A stretch of 9,419 nt of DNA from JBOFHT01 sp051649785 (GTDB lineage: Archaea > Methanobacteriota > Methanobacteria > Methanobacteriales > Methanobacteriaceae): assembly GCA_051649785.1 (NCBI GenBank), contig JBOFHT010000099.1, positions 1 through 9,419 of the forward strand. Direction: 5' to 3'. Shown here one piece after another: positions 1 to 6,446 of the stretch (positions within the stretch are counted from its first letter, which is position 1; each line of letters starts with the position of its first letter). The position numbers were made by a program, and so were the translations under genes. The notes under the pieces are model-generated. The model saw nothing but the letters and a program-made list of their open reading frames with translations. It had not been told where the DNA came from and did no database searches.

Positions 1-194
1 GAAGTGGAGTGTTATTTGCAAAAGCTGAAGGAGTTATTCCAGCACCAGAAACTACTCACGCAATTAAAGTAGCTATGGATGAAGCAAGAAAATGTGCAAA
101 AACAGGAGAGGAAAAAACAATTGTTGTCAATTTCTCAGGCCATGGAATGTTAGATTTACAAGGCTATGAAGACTATATTGACAGTGACTTCTAA
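1..194 (+). CDS. trpB: Tryptophan synthase beta chain, TrpB2 type (C-terminal fragment)
   Basis: Only the last 63 residues are present; the reading frame enters from the left edge at base 3 and ends at TAA 192-194. TrpB makes tryptophan from indole and serine with pyridoxal phosphate. The visible tail carries the block FAKAEGVIPAPETTHAIK and the motif SGHGMLDLQGY, which I recognise from the C-terminus of the longer TrpB2 form. The SGHG segment corresponds to the SGRGDKD region that contacts the cofactor pyridine ring in classical TrpB1. The GTG at base 9 is internal and not a real start. TrpB2 enzymes may serve as standalone indole-salvage synthases rather than partners of TrpA; the window does not show its neighbours on the left. 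It converges with pyrB, with 59 bp between the stop codons. The family is fairly certain; the TrpB2 subtype rests on these few motifs. Confidence 0.87.
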   Translation, partial: SGVLFAKAEGVIPAPETTHAIKVAMDEARKCAKTGEEKTIVVNFSGHGMLDLQGYEDYIDSDF

Positions 195-227
195 ATAAAT
201 GAAAAATAAAAACAAATAATTAAATAT

Positions 228-280
228 TAGTAGCTAAATGATTATTAAGTAATTTAACAGCTACTACTTTTATTATTTTT
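228..280. terminator. Inverted repeat between convergent trpB2 and pyrB
   Basis: TAGTAGCT at 228-235 is repeated as its exact complement AGCTACTA at 259-266, an 8-bp stem around a 23-base AT-rich loop. On the + strand it is followed by a T-rich run (267-280), as expected for archaeal termination of trpB2. On the - strand the right arm lies inside the last codons of pyrB, and the sequence beyond it is only moderately T-rich. A role as terminator is inferred from position and composition. Confidence 0.4.
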
Positions 281-1186
281 AAATAAATTCTTTAAAATAG
301 CCATACGGACCGGGACAGCATAAAAAGCTTGTTTAAAATACATATTATATTTTGTATCATCCACATCATGGGCTATTTCATCAATACGAGGTAATGGATG
401 CATAACAATTAAATCTTTGCCATTGAGCATTTCTTTATTAATTAAGTAAGCACCTTTGATTTTATTATATTCTTCAATATCTGCAAAACGCTCTTTTTGA
501 ATCCTAGTAACATAGAGAATGTCAATATCATCTAAAACATCTCTAACATCGCTAATTTCTGTGAATTTAATATTATTTTTTTCTAGATCATGAAGAACTT
601 CATTTGGCATTTTAAGTTCATCTGGCGAAACAAAAGTCATTTCAACATCAAAAATACCAAGAGCATAAGCTAAAGAGTGTACTGTCCTACCATATTTTAA
701 ATCTCCAACCATTGCAACTTTAAGACCTTCAATTTTACCAAAATGTCTACGCATTGTGTAAATATCTAGAAGAGTTTGAGTAGGATGTTGAGTAGCCCCA
801 TCACCTGCATTAATAACTGGAACATTAACAACTTCACTTACAAACTGAGCAGCACCTTCCAAATTGTGACGCATTACAATTACATCACTATAAGCTTCAA
901 TCATCTTAGAAGTGTCAGCTAAGTTTTCACCTTTAGATATAGAGCTAGCTGTAGTTTGAGAAATGCCAATAGCATTTCCACCAAGACGTTTCATAGCTGT
1001 TTCAAAAGAAAGTTTAGTACGGGTAGATGGCTCAAAAAACATTAGCCCTAAAATTTTACCTTCTAACTCATTAGACACTTGTTCAGATTTAGCTATAGGT
1101 TCCATCTTTTCTGCTTCATCTAAGATAAAATTAATATCATCTTTTTTGAAGTCTTTTATAGATATTACATTCTTAAAATTGAAAAT
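254..1186 (-). CDS. pyrB: Aspartate carbamoyltransferase catalytic chain
   Basis: PyrB joins carbamoyl phosphate and aspartate to carbamoyl-aspartate, the first committed step of pyrimidine synthesis, in the cytoplasm. Counting from the proposed ATT start at 1186 the protein has 310 residues, the usual family length. Carbamoyl-phosphate residues then fall at S54-T-R-T57, S81/K85 (mobile loop), R106, H134 and Q137; E. coli has 52-55, S80/K84, R105, H134 and Q137. The motifs HPTQTLLD, GDLKYGRTVHS and MHPLPRIDEI are intact. The first in-frame ATG (1105) would remove 27 residues that include the conserved opening FKNVISIKDF. No ATG, GTG or TTG lies in frame between 1105 and the upstream stop at 1295-1297. 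A GGTGG sits 4 bases before the ATT. The C-terminus has a short tail NNKSSSC that overlaps the convergent inverted repeat. A regulatory chain gene (pyrI) does not follow. Function is near certain; the start is inferred. Confidence 0.96.
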   Translation of the reverse strand: MFNFKNVISIKDFKKDDINFILDEAEKMEPIAKSEQVSNELEGKILGLMFFEPSTRTKLSFETAMKRLGGNAIGISQTTASSISKGENLADTSKMIEAYSDVIVMRHNLEGAAQFVSEVVNVPVINAGDGATQHPTQTLLDIYTMRRHFGKIEGLKVAMVGDLKYGRTVHSLAYALGIFDVEMTFVSPDELKMPNEVLHDLEKNNIKFTEISDVRDVLDDIDILYVTRIQKERFADIEEYNKIKGAYLINKEMLNGKDLIVMHPLPRIDEIAHDVDDTKYNMYFKQAFYAVPVRMAILKNLFKNNKSSSC

Positions 1187-1399
1187 ACTACCACCTGTAA
1201 AATATAATCTTGAAATCGGGTTATAATCTTCATTAATAATAATAATGGGAGATATTAGATAAATATAATTGATAATTGTAATAATTGAGATGAATTATAA
1301 TTATAATAATTACGATACTGCAATGTTATAATGATTATAATAATTGCTAGTTATAATTTATATTTTAACTATATTAAAACTTTCTTAGATTGCACTATT
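1187..1399. other. AT-rich spacer between trmI and pyrB with near-duplicate repeat
   Basis: This 213-bp gap holds no gene. It probably contains the pyrB promoter, but it is so AT-rich that many TATA-like strings are present and I cannot choose one. A near-duplicate AT block occurs twice: 1295-1311, and 1326-1345 as TTATAATGATTATAATAATT, the two copies differing mainly by a 3-base insertion. The pyrB frame stays open, without a usual start codon, back to TAA at 1297-1295. Confidence 0.4.
1191..1195 (-). promoter_or_regulatory. Ribosome binding site deciding the pyrB ATT start
   Basis: GGTGG reads on the - strand at 1195-1191, followed by a 4-base spacer (TAGT) and ATT at 1186-1184. The same GGTGR plus 4-base spacing precedes the TTG start of trmI and the GTG start of the antiporter gene, which supports initiation at this unusual codon. 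Confidence 0.6.
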
Positions 1400-2182
1400 T
1401 TAAAGCTTGCGAGCAAATATTAGATACCCCGTATGCCCAACCATACGAGTTTTAGGGCGTGTTCCTTGAGTTCTAACTTCCAATTCACGTTCCAGTGTCT
1501 CAATAATTCTTATATCACTAAACCCTATTTTTTTAGCTACTTTATATGAAATCTGAATCTGTTCAATATATGGAGCATAAATTGCGATATGGCCCCCTGT
1601 AGCTAATGAATCATATGCATCTTCAATAAGCTCATATGGGTTTGGAAGGTCTAAAAATATTAAATCAAGATTTGATTCTTCAATTCCTTCTTTAATGTCT
1701 TTATTTTTAATTTCAATATTGTTTAATCCCAAATTAGCAAAATTAACTATGTTTCGATTAGCTACTTCAGCAAAATCTTCCCTAATTTCGTAACTAACAA
1801 CCTTACCAGTTTCACCAACAACATTAGCAAAATGAAGAGCAATAGCCGCAGCTCCCGTTCCAGCATCAACAACAAAGCTACCAGAACCAATTCCACAATT
1901 AGTTATTACAGTACCTATGTCTTTTTTAACTAAAATAGAACATCGTCTTTCCATTAAATCAATAAAGTCATTTACATTAGGTTTAATTATTTTAAAGTCG
2001 TGTTCAAGATGGCTAACTAAAGTGTCGCCAGGATTAGCATTTGAAATTTCTTCACCTTTAACAATTCCTAAATCACTATGAAAGTCTTCAAAAGAAGTGA
2101 AATTAGAATTATCTGAGGCATCACCTAGTACTTTAGATTTAAGTAAATATTTTTTTCCTCGTTTATCCATTATAATTTTCAA
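1400..2182 (-). CDS. trmI: tRNA (adenine-N1)-methyltransferase, archaeal TrmI
   Basis: This 260-residue class I SAM-dependent methyltransferase resembles archaeal TrmI, which makes 1-methyladenosine at positions 57 and/or 58 in the T-loop of tRNA; in archaea m1A57 can go on to 1-methylinosine. The N-terminal 80 or so residues form the small beta domain, including the block ANPGDTLVSHLEHDF. The SAM site follows: motif I VVDAGTGAAAIAL (about 104-116), the acidic ribose-binding residue in SYEIRE (E132), and the catalytic FLDLPNP (D178). The C-terminal GTRPKTRMVGHTGYL (about 239-253) is typical of the family. The start is TTG at 2182, 4 bases after GGTGA (2191-2187); the ATG at 2170 would lie 16 bases away, so TTG is preferred. 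It lies 122 bp downstream of hef and 213 bp upstream of pyrB on the same strand. Family is secure; whether A57, A58 or both are modified cannot be read from sequence. Confidence 0.92.
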   Translation of the reverse strand: MKIIMDKRGKKYLLKSKVLGDASDNSNFTSFEDFHSDLGIVKGEEISNANPGDTLVSHLEHDFKIIKPNVNDFIDLMERRCSILVKKDIGTVITNCGIGSGSFVVDAGTGAAAIALHFANVVGETGKVVSYEIREDFAEVANRNIVNFANLGLNNIEIKNKDIKEGIEESNLDLIFLDLPNPYELIEDAYDSLATGGHIAIYAPYIEQIQISYKVAKKIGFSDIRIIETLERELEVRTQGTRPKTRMVGHTGYLIFARKL

Positions 2183-2186
2183 GTAA

Positions 2187-2191
2187 TCACC
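2187..2191 (-). promoter_or_regulatory. Ribosome binding site deciding the trmI TTG start
   Basis: GGTGA (extending to GGTGAT) reads on the - strand at 2191-2187, with a 4-base spacer TTAC before TTG at 2182-2180. It places the start 4 codons upstream of the first ATG. Confidence 0.65.
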
Positions 2192-2304
2192 ATAAATAGA
2201 ATTTCCATGAATATTTATTAGTTTGATGTTTATTAAGTTAATATTTAATAATTTAGTTTTTATCAGTTAAATGTTCTTAGTTTAATATTCTTAAATCCAT
2301 TTTA

Positions 2305-4845
2305 TTAAACTAGCTTTTTATCTTTATCTTCTTTCTTAAAATGTAAATATTTTTTTTCTAAAACATTACGGATATTTTTAGCTGTTTTTTCACCAATACC
2401 ATCAACATTTTGAAGATCACTTGAAGATGCATTTATAATATTATTTACAGTTCCAAATTCTTTTAAAAGCTTTCTAGCACTTACAGGGCCGATATTTGGT
2501 AGTGATTCAATAATAAATTGTTGTTGCTCCCAAATATTAACAGGTTTACGCTCTGTACGAATCTGAATTTCGACTTTACTATCCCGTTGTTCCCTCCTAG
2601 CTATAGTTTTTATCATAGCTGCAGTATCATCCGAATTACGAGTAGGAATAATAGAAATTCCAAAATCAACAGCTATTGAAGCAATTGCACCCCTAACTGC
2701 ATTGGGGCTAATAAAACCTGAATAAAGATTATCTCCTTCAATTATCATTATAGGTTTTTTAAATTCCTCCCGCATAGCTTTTGCCTGTTTGTAAAGGCGC
2801 TTATTAACAACCGAATCAACAAAATCCTTAGCAGTTTTTCTTTCAATAGCCACATCATCACTAACTTGATAATCAGATACAGCCATAGCTTTTATTCTAA
2901 CTTGAACTTTAATAGAATCAAGAGCACGTAAAACTTTTGAATTACCTTCCCTAGAATCAGCATAAACAATTATACGAGGATCTTCACCTTTTTCAAAGTC
3001 TTCTAAGTCATCAAAATCATTAGATCCATCAGATAAAGATTCATTATTATTAATAACATTAAACTCCGAATTAGAATTAGAATTAGAATTGGGACTAGAA
3101 TTGGGACTAGAATTGAGACTAGAACTAAGACTAGAATTAGAATTATTGGAAATAATATTAGCATTAATATTATTATCCTCATTATTATTTATATTATAAC
3201 CCTCTGTGTTAAAATTATTGAGTTTAACTGTAGAAGAGGCGTTATTATTATCTTTAGAATCAAAAGGGCCTAAATTTAAATCTTTGATGAAACCATTACT
3301 TAATTGAGTTTTCATTTTCTTTTCTCGGTTAAGACTTGACCAGTAATAGCCCTCATCCCTAGTTTTTTTAGCTATTAAAACCATCATACGGCCAGAATCT
3401 TTACGACCAGTTCTCCCCCGTCTTTGAATCATTCTTATCTCAGATGGAACAGGTTCATACATAATAACTAAGTCAACAGCAGGAATATCAATACCTTCTT
3501 CAGCTACACTAGTTGATATTAAAACATCATAAGTGCCCATTTTAAATGATTTAATAATTTCACGCTGTTTTTTTTGAGTTAAACCTTTTTCACCATCCCT
3601 ACTTCCTTGACCGTGAAATTTTACTGCATTAATATTATTTTCTAAACATTTTTTATAAATAATATCTACAGTATCTCTAAATTGAGTAAAGATAATTACT
3701 CTAGACCTATTAGATTCTGATTTAATAGATTTAGAATTATCTGGACTTAAATTATTAGAATTTTGGTTTAGTTCTTCTTTTAAAATTTCAATTAATTTTC
3801 TAATTTTAGGGTGTTCTAAACCATTTTCTTGAGCACTTCTACTTAAACTAATAGCTATTGAAAAATCAGCATCATTAAGAAGACCTTTAGCTGCTTTTGT
3901 ATTCTTTTTAGCAAGTCTAGCTAGATATTGGTTAAGTGGACCTAATCCTTGTGTTTCTAAAAGTTCCATTGCATGTTGAACATTAATAACTGCACTTAAT
4001 ATAGAAATTACTTGATAGCACTCACTTGGAGGCGTAACTGATCTAGCTATCCTATTTTGAACCCTTCCCCTTGCTTTAAGTATTTCCGTTTTACTAATAG
4101 AAATTGTTGGAATAACAGACATGTTTTTAAGCATTTTAAGCCTATGTTTTAATGATTTATCCATATGCTCCTTTATTTTTAGAAGTTCCTTACTCATATC
4201 TACTTTAACCCAATCAATTTTAATTGGATTAAAATAAGGTTTAACATCCACATCATCTTCAGTCTTTATCATTACTTCCTGGATAAAAAGATTTTCACAA
4301 ACAATCTTAATTTTATCATTATCATGTCCTGGTGAAGCCGTAAGCCCCATTATTAAGTGATTTTTACTTTCCTGAATATATCTTGAAGCTAAATAAACAT
4401 ATGCATATGAACCAACAGCATGGTGACACTCATCAAAAACTAAAAGAGAAACATCTTCTAAGTCATATCGTTGATTTAGAAGGTCTGACTCAACAGTTTG
4501 AGGAGTTGCACAAATTATTTGAGATTCTTCCCAACGTTTACTCCTTTCATCCACTTTAACAGCACCAGTAATCGATGTTACCGAAACATTTAGGAAATTT
4601 CTGAAGTTTTCCTCATGTTGAATAGCTAATGGCTTACTTGGAGCTAATATAACAACTTTAGTTCCTTTATTCTTTTTGAGCCTCTCTGCCGCTACCAAAA
4701 TAGCTACAAGAGTTTTACCCAATGCAGTTGGAGCTACAATCATCGAATTTCCTTTTTTAAGGACATTTGCCGCAAGTATTTGTTGGTAACTCCGTGCTTC
4801 AGCTTTATTTGCTTTAATAAGGAGGTGCTCAATGTATTTAACCAT
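2305..4845 (-). CDS. hef: Hef: SF2 helicase fused to XPF-family nuclease
   Basis: Hef unwinds and cuts branched DNA at stalled replication forks and is the archaeal relative of FANCM/Mph1 and XPF/Mus81. The 846-residue product has a complete SF2 helicase half: motif I APTALGKT (38-45), Ia LAPSKPL (67-73), II DECHH (138-142), III TASP (169-172), IV FTQFRDT, V near STSVAEEGIDIP, and VI QRRGRTGR (474-481). Between helicase lobes lies the helical insert seen in FANCM/Hef. After a 90-residue Asn/Ser-rich, then acidic linker (about 528-618) comes the ERCC4 nuclease: D630 in YADSREG and the signature ERKTAKD (668-674). Tandem helix-hairpin-helix motifs (LPNIGPVSARKLL and VDGIGEKTAKNI, about 780-835) close the protein. 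Active-site residues of both halves look intact, so a working dual enzyme is expected. No clear ribosome binding site precedes the ATG, but a TATA-like box at -23 to -30 suggests a leaderless mRNA. It is divergent from the antiporter gene. Confidence 0.97.
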   Translation of the reverse strand: MVKYIEHLLIKANKAEARSYQQILAANVLKKGNSMIVAPTALGKTLVAILVAAERLKKNKGTKVVILAPSKPLAIQHEENFRNFLNVSVTSITGAVKVDERSKRWEESQIICATPQTVESDLLNQRYDLEDVSLLVFDECHHAVGSYAYVYLASRYIQESKNHLIMGLTASPGHDNDKIKIVCENLFIQEVMIKTEDDVDVKPYFNPIKIDWVKVDMSKELLKIKEHMDKSLKHRLKMLKNMSVIPTISISKTEILKARGRVQNRIARSVTPPSECYQVISILSAVINVQHAMELLETQGLGPLNQYLARLAKKNTKAAKGLLNDADFSIAISLSRSAQENGLEHPKIRKLIEILKEELNQNSNNLSPDNSKSIKSESNRSRVIIFTQFRDTVDIIYKKCLENNINAVKFHGQGSRDGEKGLTQKKQREIIKSFKMGTYDVLISTSVAEEGIDIPAVDLVIMYEPVPSEIRMIQRRGRTGRKDSGRMMVLIAKKTRDEGYYWSSLNREKKMKTQLSNGFIKDLNLGPFDSKDNNNASSTVKLNNFNTEGYNINNNEDNNINANIISNNSNSSLSSSLNSSPNSSPNSNSNSNSEFNVINNNESLSDGSNDFDDLEDFEKGEDPRIIVYADSREGNSKVLRALDSIKVQVRIKAMAVSDYQVSDDVAIERKTAKDFVDSVVNKRLYKQAKAMREEFKKPIMIIEGDNLYSGFISPNAVRGAIASIAVDFGISIIPTRNSDDTAAMIKTIARREQRDSKVEIQIRTERKPVNIWEQQQFIIESLPNIGPVSARKLLKEFGTVNNIINASSSDLQNVDGIGEKTAKNIRNVLEKKYLHFKKEDKDKKLV
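3068..3147 (-). repeat. Tandem 6/12-bp repeats encoding the Hef linker
   Basis: On the + strand the hexamer AGAATT recurs, and the 12-mer GGGACTAGAATT occurs twice in direct succession (3091-3114), followed by two degenerate copies and more hexamers. On the coding strand this becomes alternating Asn-Ser and Asn-Ser-Ser-Pro units. All units are multiples of three, so copy-number change would lengthen or shorten the linker without breaking the frame. Confidence 0.85.
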
Positions 4846-4867
4846 GACATTATCTTGTTAATTGAAG

Positions 4868-4875
4868 TTTAAATA
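4868..4875 (-). promoter_or_regulatory. Candidate TATA box for a leaderless hef transcript
   Basis: TATTTAAA reads on the - strand at 4875-4868, covering -30 to -23 relative to the A of the hef ATG (4845). Archaeal TATA boxes centre near -26, so transcription would start at or next to the ATG; this fits the lack of a GGTGA-type site. The high AT content makes chance matches common. Confidence 0.4.
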
Positions 4876-5130
4876 GTTAATCATAGGGGAGCCTGAAAGT
4901 AATAGTAAAAATATCAAGTAAATTGTCAAAAAATAAAACTTATTAAAAAATAACTTCCTATTAACTATTAGTAAATAAATTACAAATAATACCAAAGTTA
5001 AATAGGAATGTTAATATATTTAGAATTATATATTATTAATCAAATTATAATTAAAAATAATATTTAAAAAATAATATTAAAAGTGTTATTAAATAATTAA
5101 ATGTTAAAAAAATTATAATGTGATTTAAAA

Positions 5131-5135
5131 GGTGA
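5131..5135 (+). promoter_or_regulatory. Ribosome binding site deciding the antiporter GTG start
   Basis: GGTGA at 5131-5135 (GGTGAT to 5136) is followed by a 4-base spacer TTTA and GTG at 5140. The in-frame ATG at 5146 would be 10 bases away, so GTG is preferred. Confidence 0.65.
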
Positions 5136-5139
5136 TTTA

Positions 5140-6393
5140 GTGGAAATGATTATATTAACTCTAGGAATAGTAATAATATTGGGAGTAATACTAACTAAAT
5201 TGCTTGATAATTTTAGGCTTCCCGGGTTTATTGGTTTTTTAGCCCTTGGAATATTAATGGGCCCTTTTGCACTTAATATTATGGATAGTGCATTTTTAGG
5301 TCTTTCTCAGGAAATATCTACTTTTGCAATTGTAATATTGCTTATTAGGGCAGGGCTAAGTCTTAGTAGAGATTCCCTCCGTAAAGTAGGTAGACCTTCA
5401 ATTGAAATGGGATTTGTACCATCTGTAATTGAAGGTGGATCCATAATAGTTATAGCTCCTTTTTTATTAGGAATTTCCCCTGTTGAAGCAGGTATGTTAG
5501 GATTTATTTTAGCTGCAGTTTCACCTGCAATTTTAGTCCCACAAATGCTTTCATATATAGAAAGGGGAATTGGGACAATAAAATCAATTCCCACATTAAT
5601 CATGGCAGGTTCATCCACTGATGATGTTGTTGCAATAACTATTTTTTCATCATTTTTGGGAATATATCTTGGGGGAAAAATTGATATACTTTGGGAAATA
5701 TTAGGAATTCCAATATCATTGATTTTAGGCCTTATTCTAGGACTTATAACTGCAATAATACTTTTAGCTGTTTTTAGAAAATGGGAATTCACAGACACTG
5801 AAAAATTATTTATAACTTTATCAACAGCAATTATTCTAAATTCTATTGGTACTGCCTTAGAAGATATTATTCCTGTTGCTGGGCTTTTAGGAGTAATGGT
5901 AATTGGATTTGTTATTCTTGACCGTTCACCTAAAATAGCTAATGTATTATCTCAAAAATTCTCTAAGTTATGGATATTAGCCGAAATAGTAGTTTTTGTA
6001 ATGCTAGGAGCCCAATTAAATATTGTTTTAGCATTAAATATGTTAGGAATAGGATTATTAGTAATTTCATTAGGACTAGTTTTTAGATCAATTGGAGTTT
6101 ATATTGCATTATTTGGAACAGATCTTACATTTAATGAAAAAGTATTTTGTATGCTTGCATACACCCCAAAAGCAACAGTACAGGCTACAATCGGAGCAGT
6201 CCCACTAGCAATGGGAGTTGCATCAGGAGAGATAATTCTAGCCATTACCGCAATTGCAATATTATTTACCGCACCATTAGGGGCAATATCACTTAAATTA
6301 TTTGGTGAAAGGCTATTAACTGCAGATACTCCAATAGATACAAGTTTAGCCAATAGTATAGCTGCAAGAATTGCTTTAGAAAATGAAGAATAA
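5140..6393 (+). CDS. Cation:proton antiporter (CPA superfamily)
   Basis: This 417-residue, highly hydrophobic protein has the layout of a monovalent cation/proton antiporter in the cytoplasmic membrane, likely exchanging Na+ or K+ for H+. About 11 to 13 membrane segments can be made out. Segment 1 (residues 3-18) is followed by the early FRLPGFIGFLALGILMGP block typical of these transporters, and RAGLSLS (70-76) matches the region of the third helix. The key sequence is GSSTDDVVAI (157-166), with adjacent acidic residues D161 and D162 where exchangers bind the ion. Two aspartates at this point are usual in electrogenic members, while many electroneutral NhaP-type proteins have Asn-Asp. A late conserved segment, MLAYTPKATVQATIGAVPLA, matches the family helix 10 region with a buried positive residue. 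There is no large C-terminal nucleotide-binding (TrkA/KefC-like) domain; the tail is short. It stands alone in its orientation. The ion specificity is not readable from sequence. Confidence 0.87.
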   Translation: MEMIILTLGIVIILGVILTKLLDNFRLPGFIGFLALGILMGPFALNIMDSAFLGLSQEISTFAIVILLIRAGLSLSRDSLRKVGRPSIEMGFVPSVIEGGSIIVIAPFLLGISPVEAGMLGFILAAVSPAILVPQMLSYIERGIGTIKSIPTLIMAGSSTDDVVAITIFSSFLGIYLGGKIDILWEILGIPISLILGLILGLITAIILLAVFRKWEFTDTEKLFITLSTAIILNSIGTALEDIIPVAGLLGVMVIGFVILDRSPKIANVLSQKFSKLWILAEIVVFVMLGAQLNIVLALNMLGIGLLVISLGLVFRSIGVYIALFGTDLTFNEKVFCMLAYTPKATVQATIGAVPLAMGVASGEIILAITAIAILFTAPLGAISLKLFGERLLTADTPIDTSLANSIAARIALENEE

Positions 6394-6414
6394 ATTGAGT
6401 AAAAGTTATTGAAA

Positions 6415-6429
6415 ATAATTAAGAATTAT
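6415..6429. terminator. Weak AT hairpin between convergent antiporter and aconitase X genes
   Basis: ATAATT (6415-6420) and AATTAT (6424-6429) form a 6-bp stem with a 3-base loop in the 53-bp gap between the two stop codons. On the - strand it is followed by short T runs. The stem contains only A/T pairs and would be weak, so the call is tentative. Confidence 0.25.
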
Positions 6430-6446
6430 CAAACTTCTAATTTAAA

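Larger units (their letters stand above)
4846..5139. other. Divergent hef/antiporter intergenic region with 14-bp direct repeat
   Basis: This 294-bp region must carry the promoters of both divergent genes. Near the antiporter side a 14-bp AT block is present twice back to back: TTAAAAATAATATT at 5051-5064, and a one-mismatch copy at 5065-5078. TATA-like strings such as TTATATATTA near 5026-5035 are candidates for the antiporter promoter. I see no small gene and no structured RNA here. Confidence 0.4.

Noticed and set aside
3000..3265. Frameshift or insertion breaking hef
   Set aside because: The low-complexity segment keeps frame throughout, and both enzyme halves with all key residues remain intact.
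254..4845. hef-trmI-pyrB as one functional operon
   Set aside because: They are co-oriented, but the gaps of 122 and 213 bp are AT-rich and the functions unrelated; co-transcription cannot be claimed from the sequence.
5307..5798. Open frame antisense to the antiporter gene
   Set aside because: It lies wholly inside a well-supported membrane protein gene, has no family motifs, and its Ser/Pro-rich content is what reversed membrane codons give. The same applies to 6099-6353, and to 963-1226 opposite pyrB.
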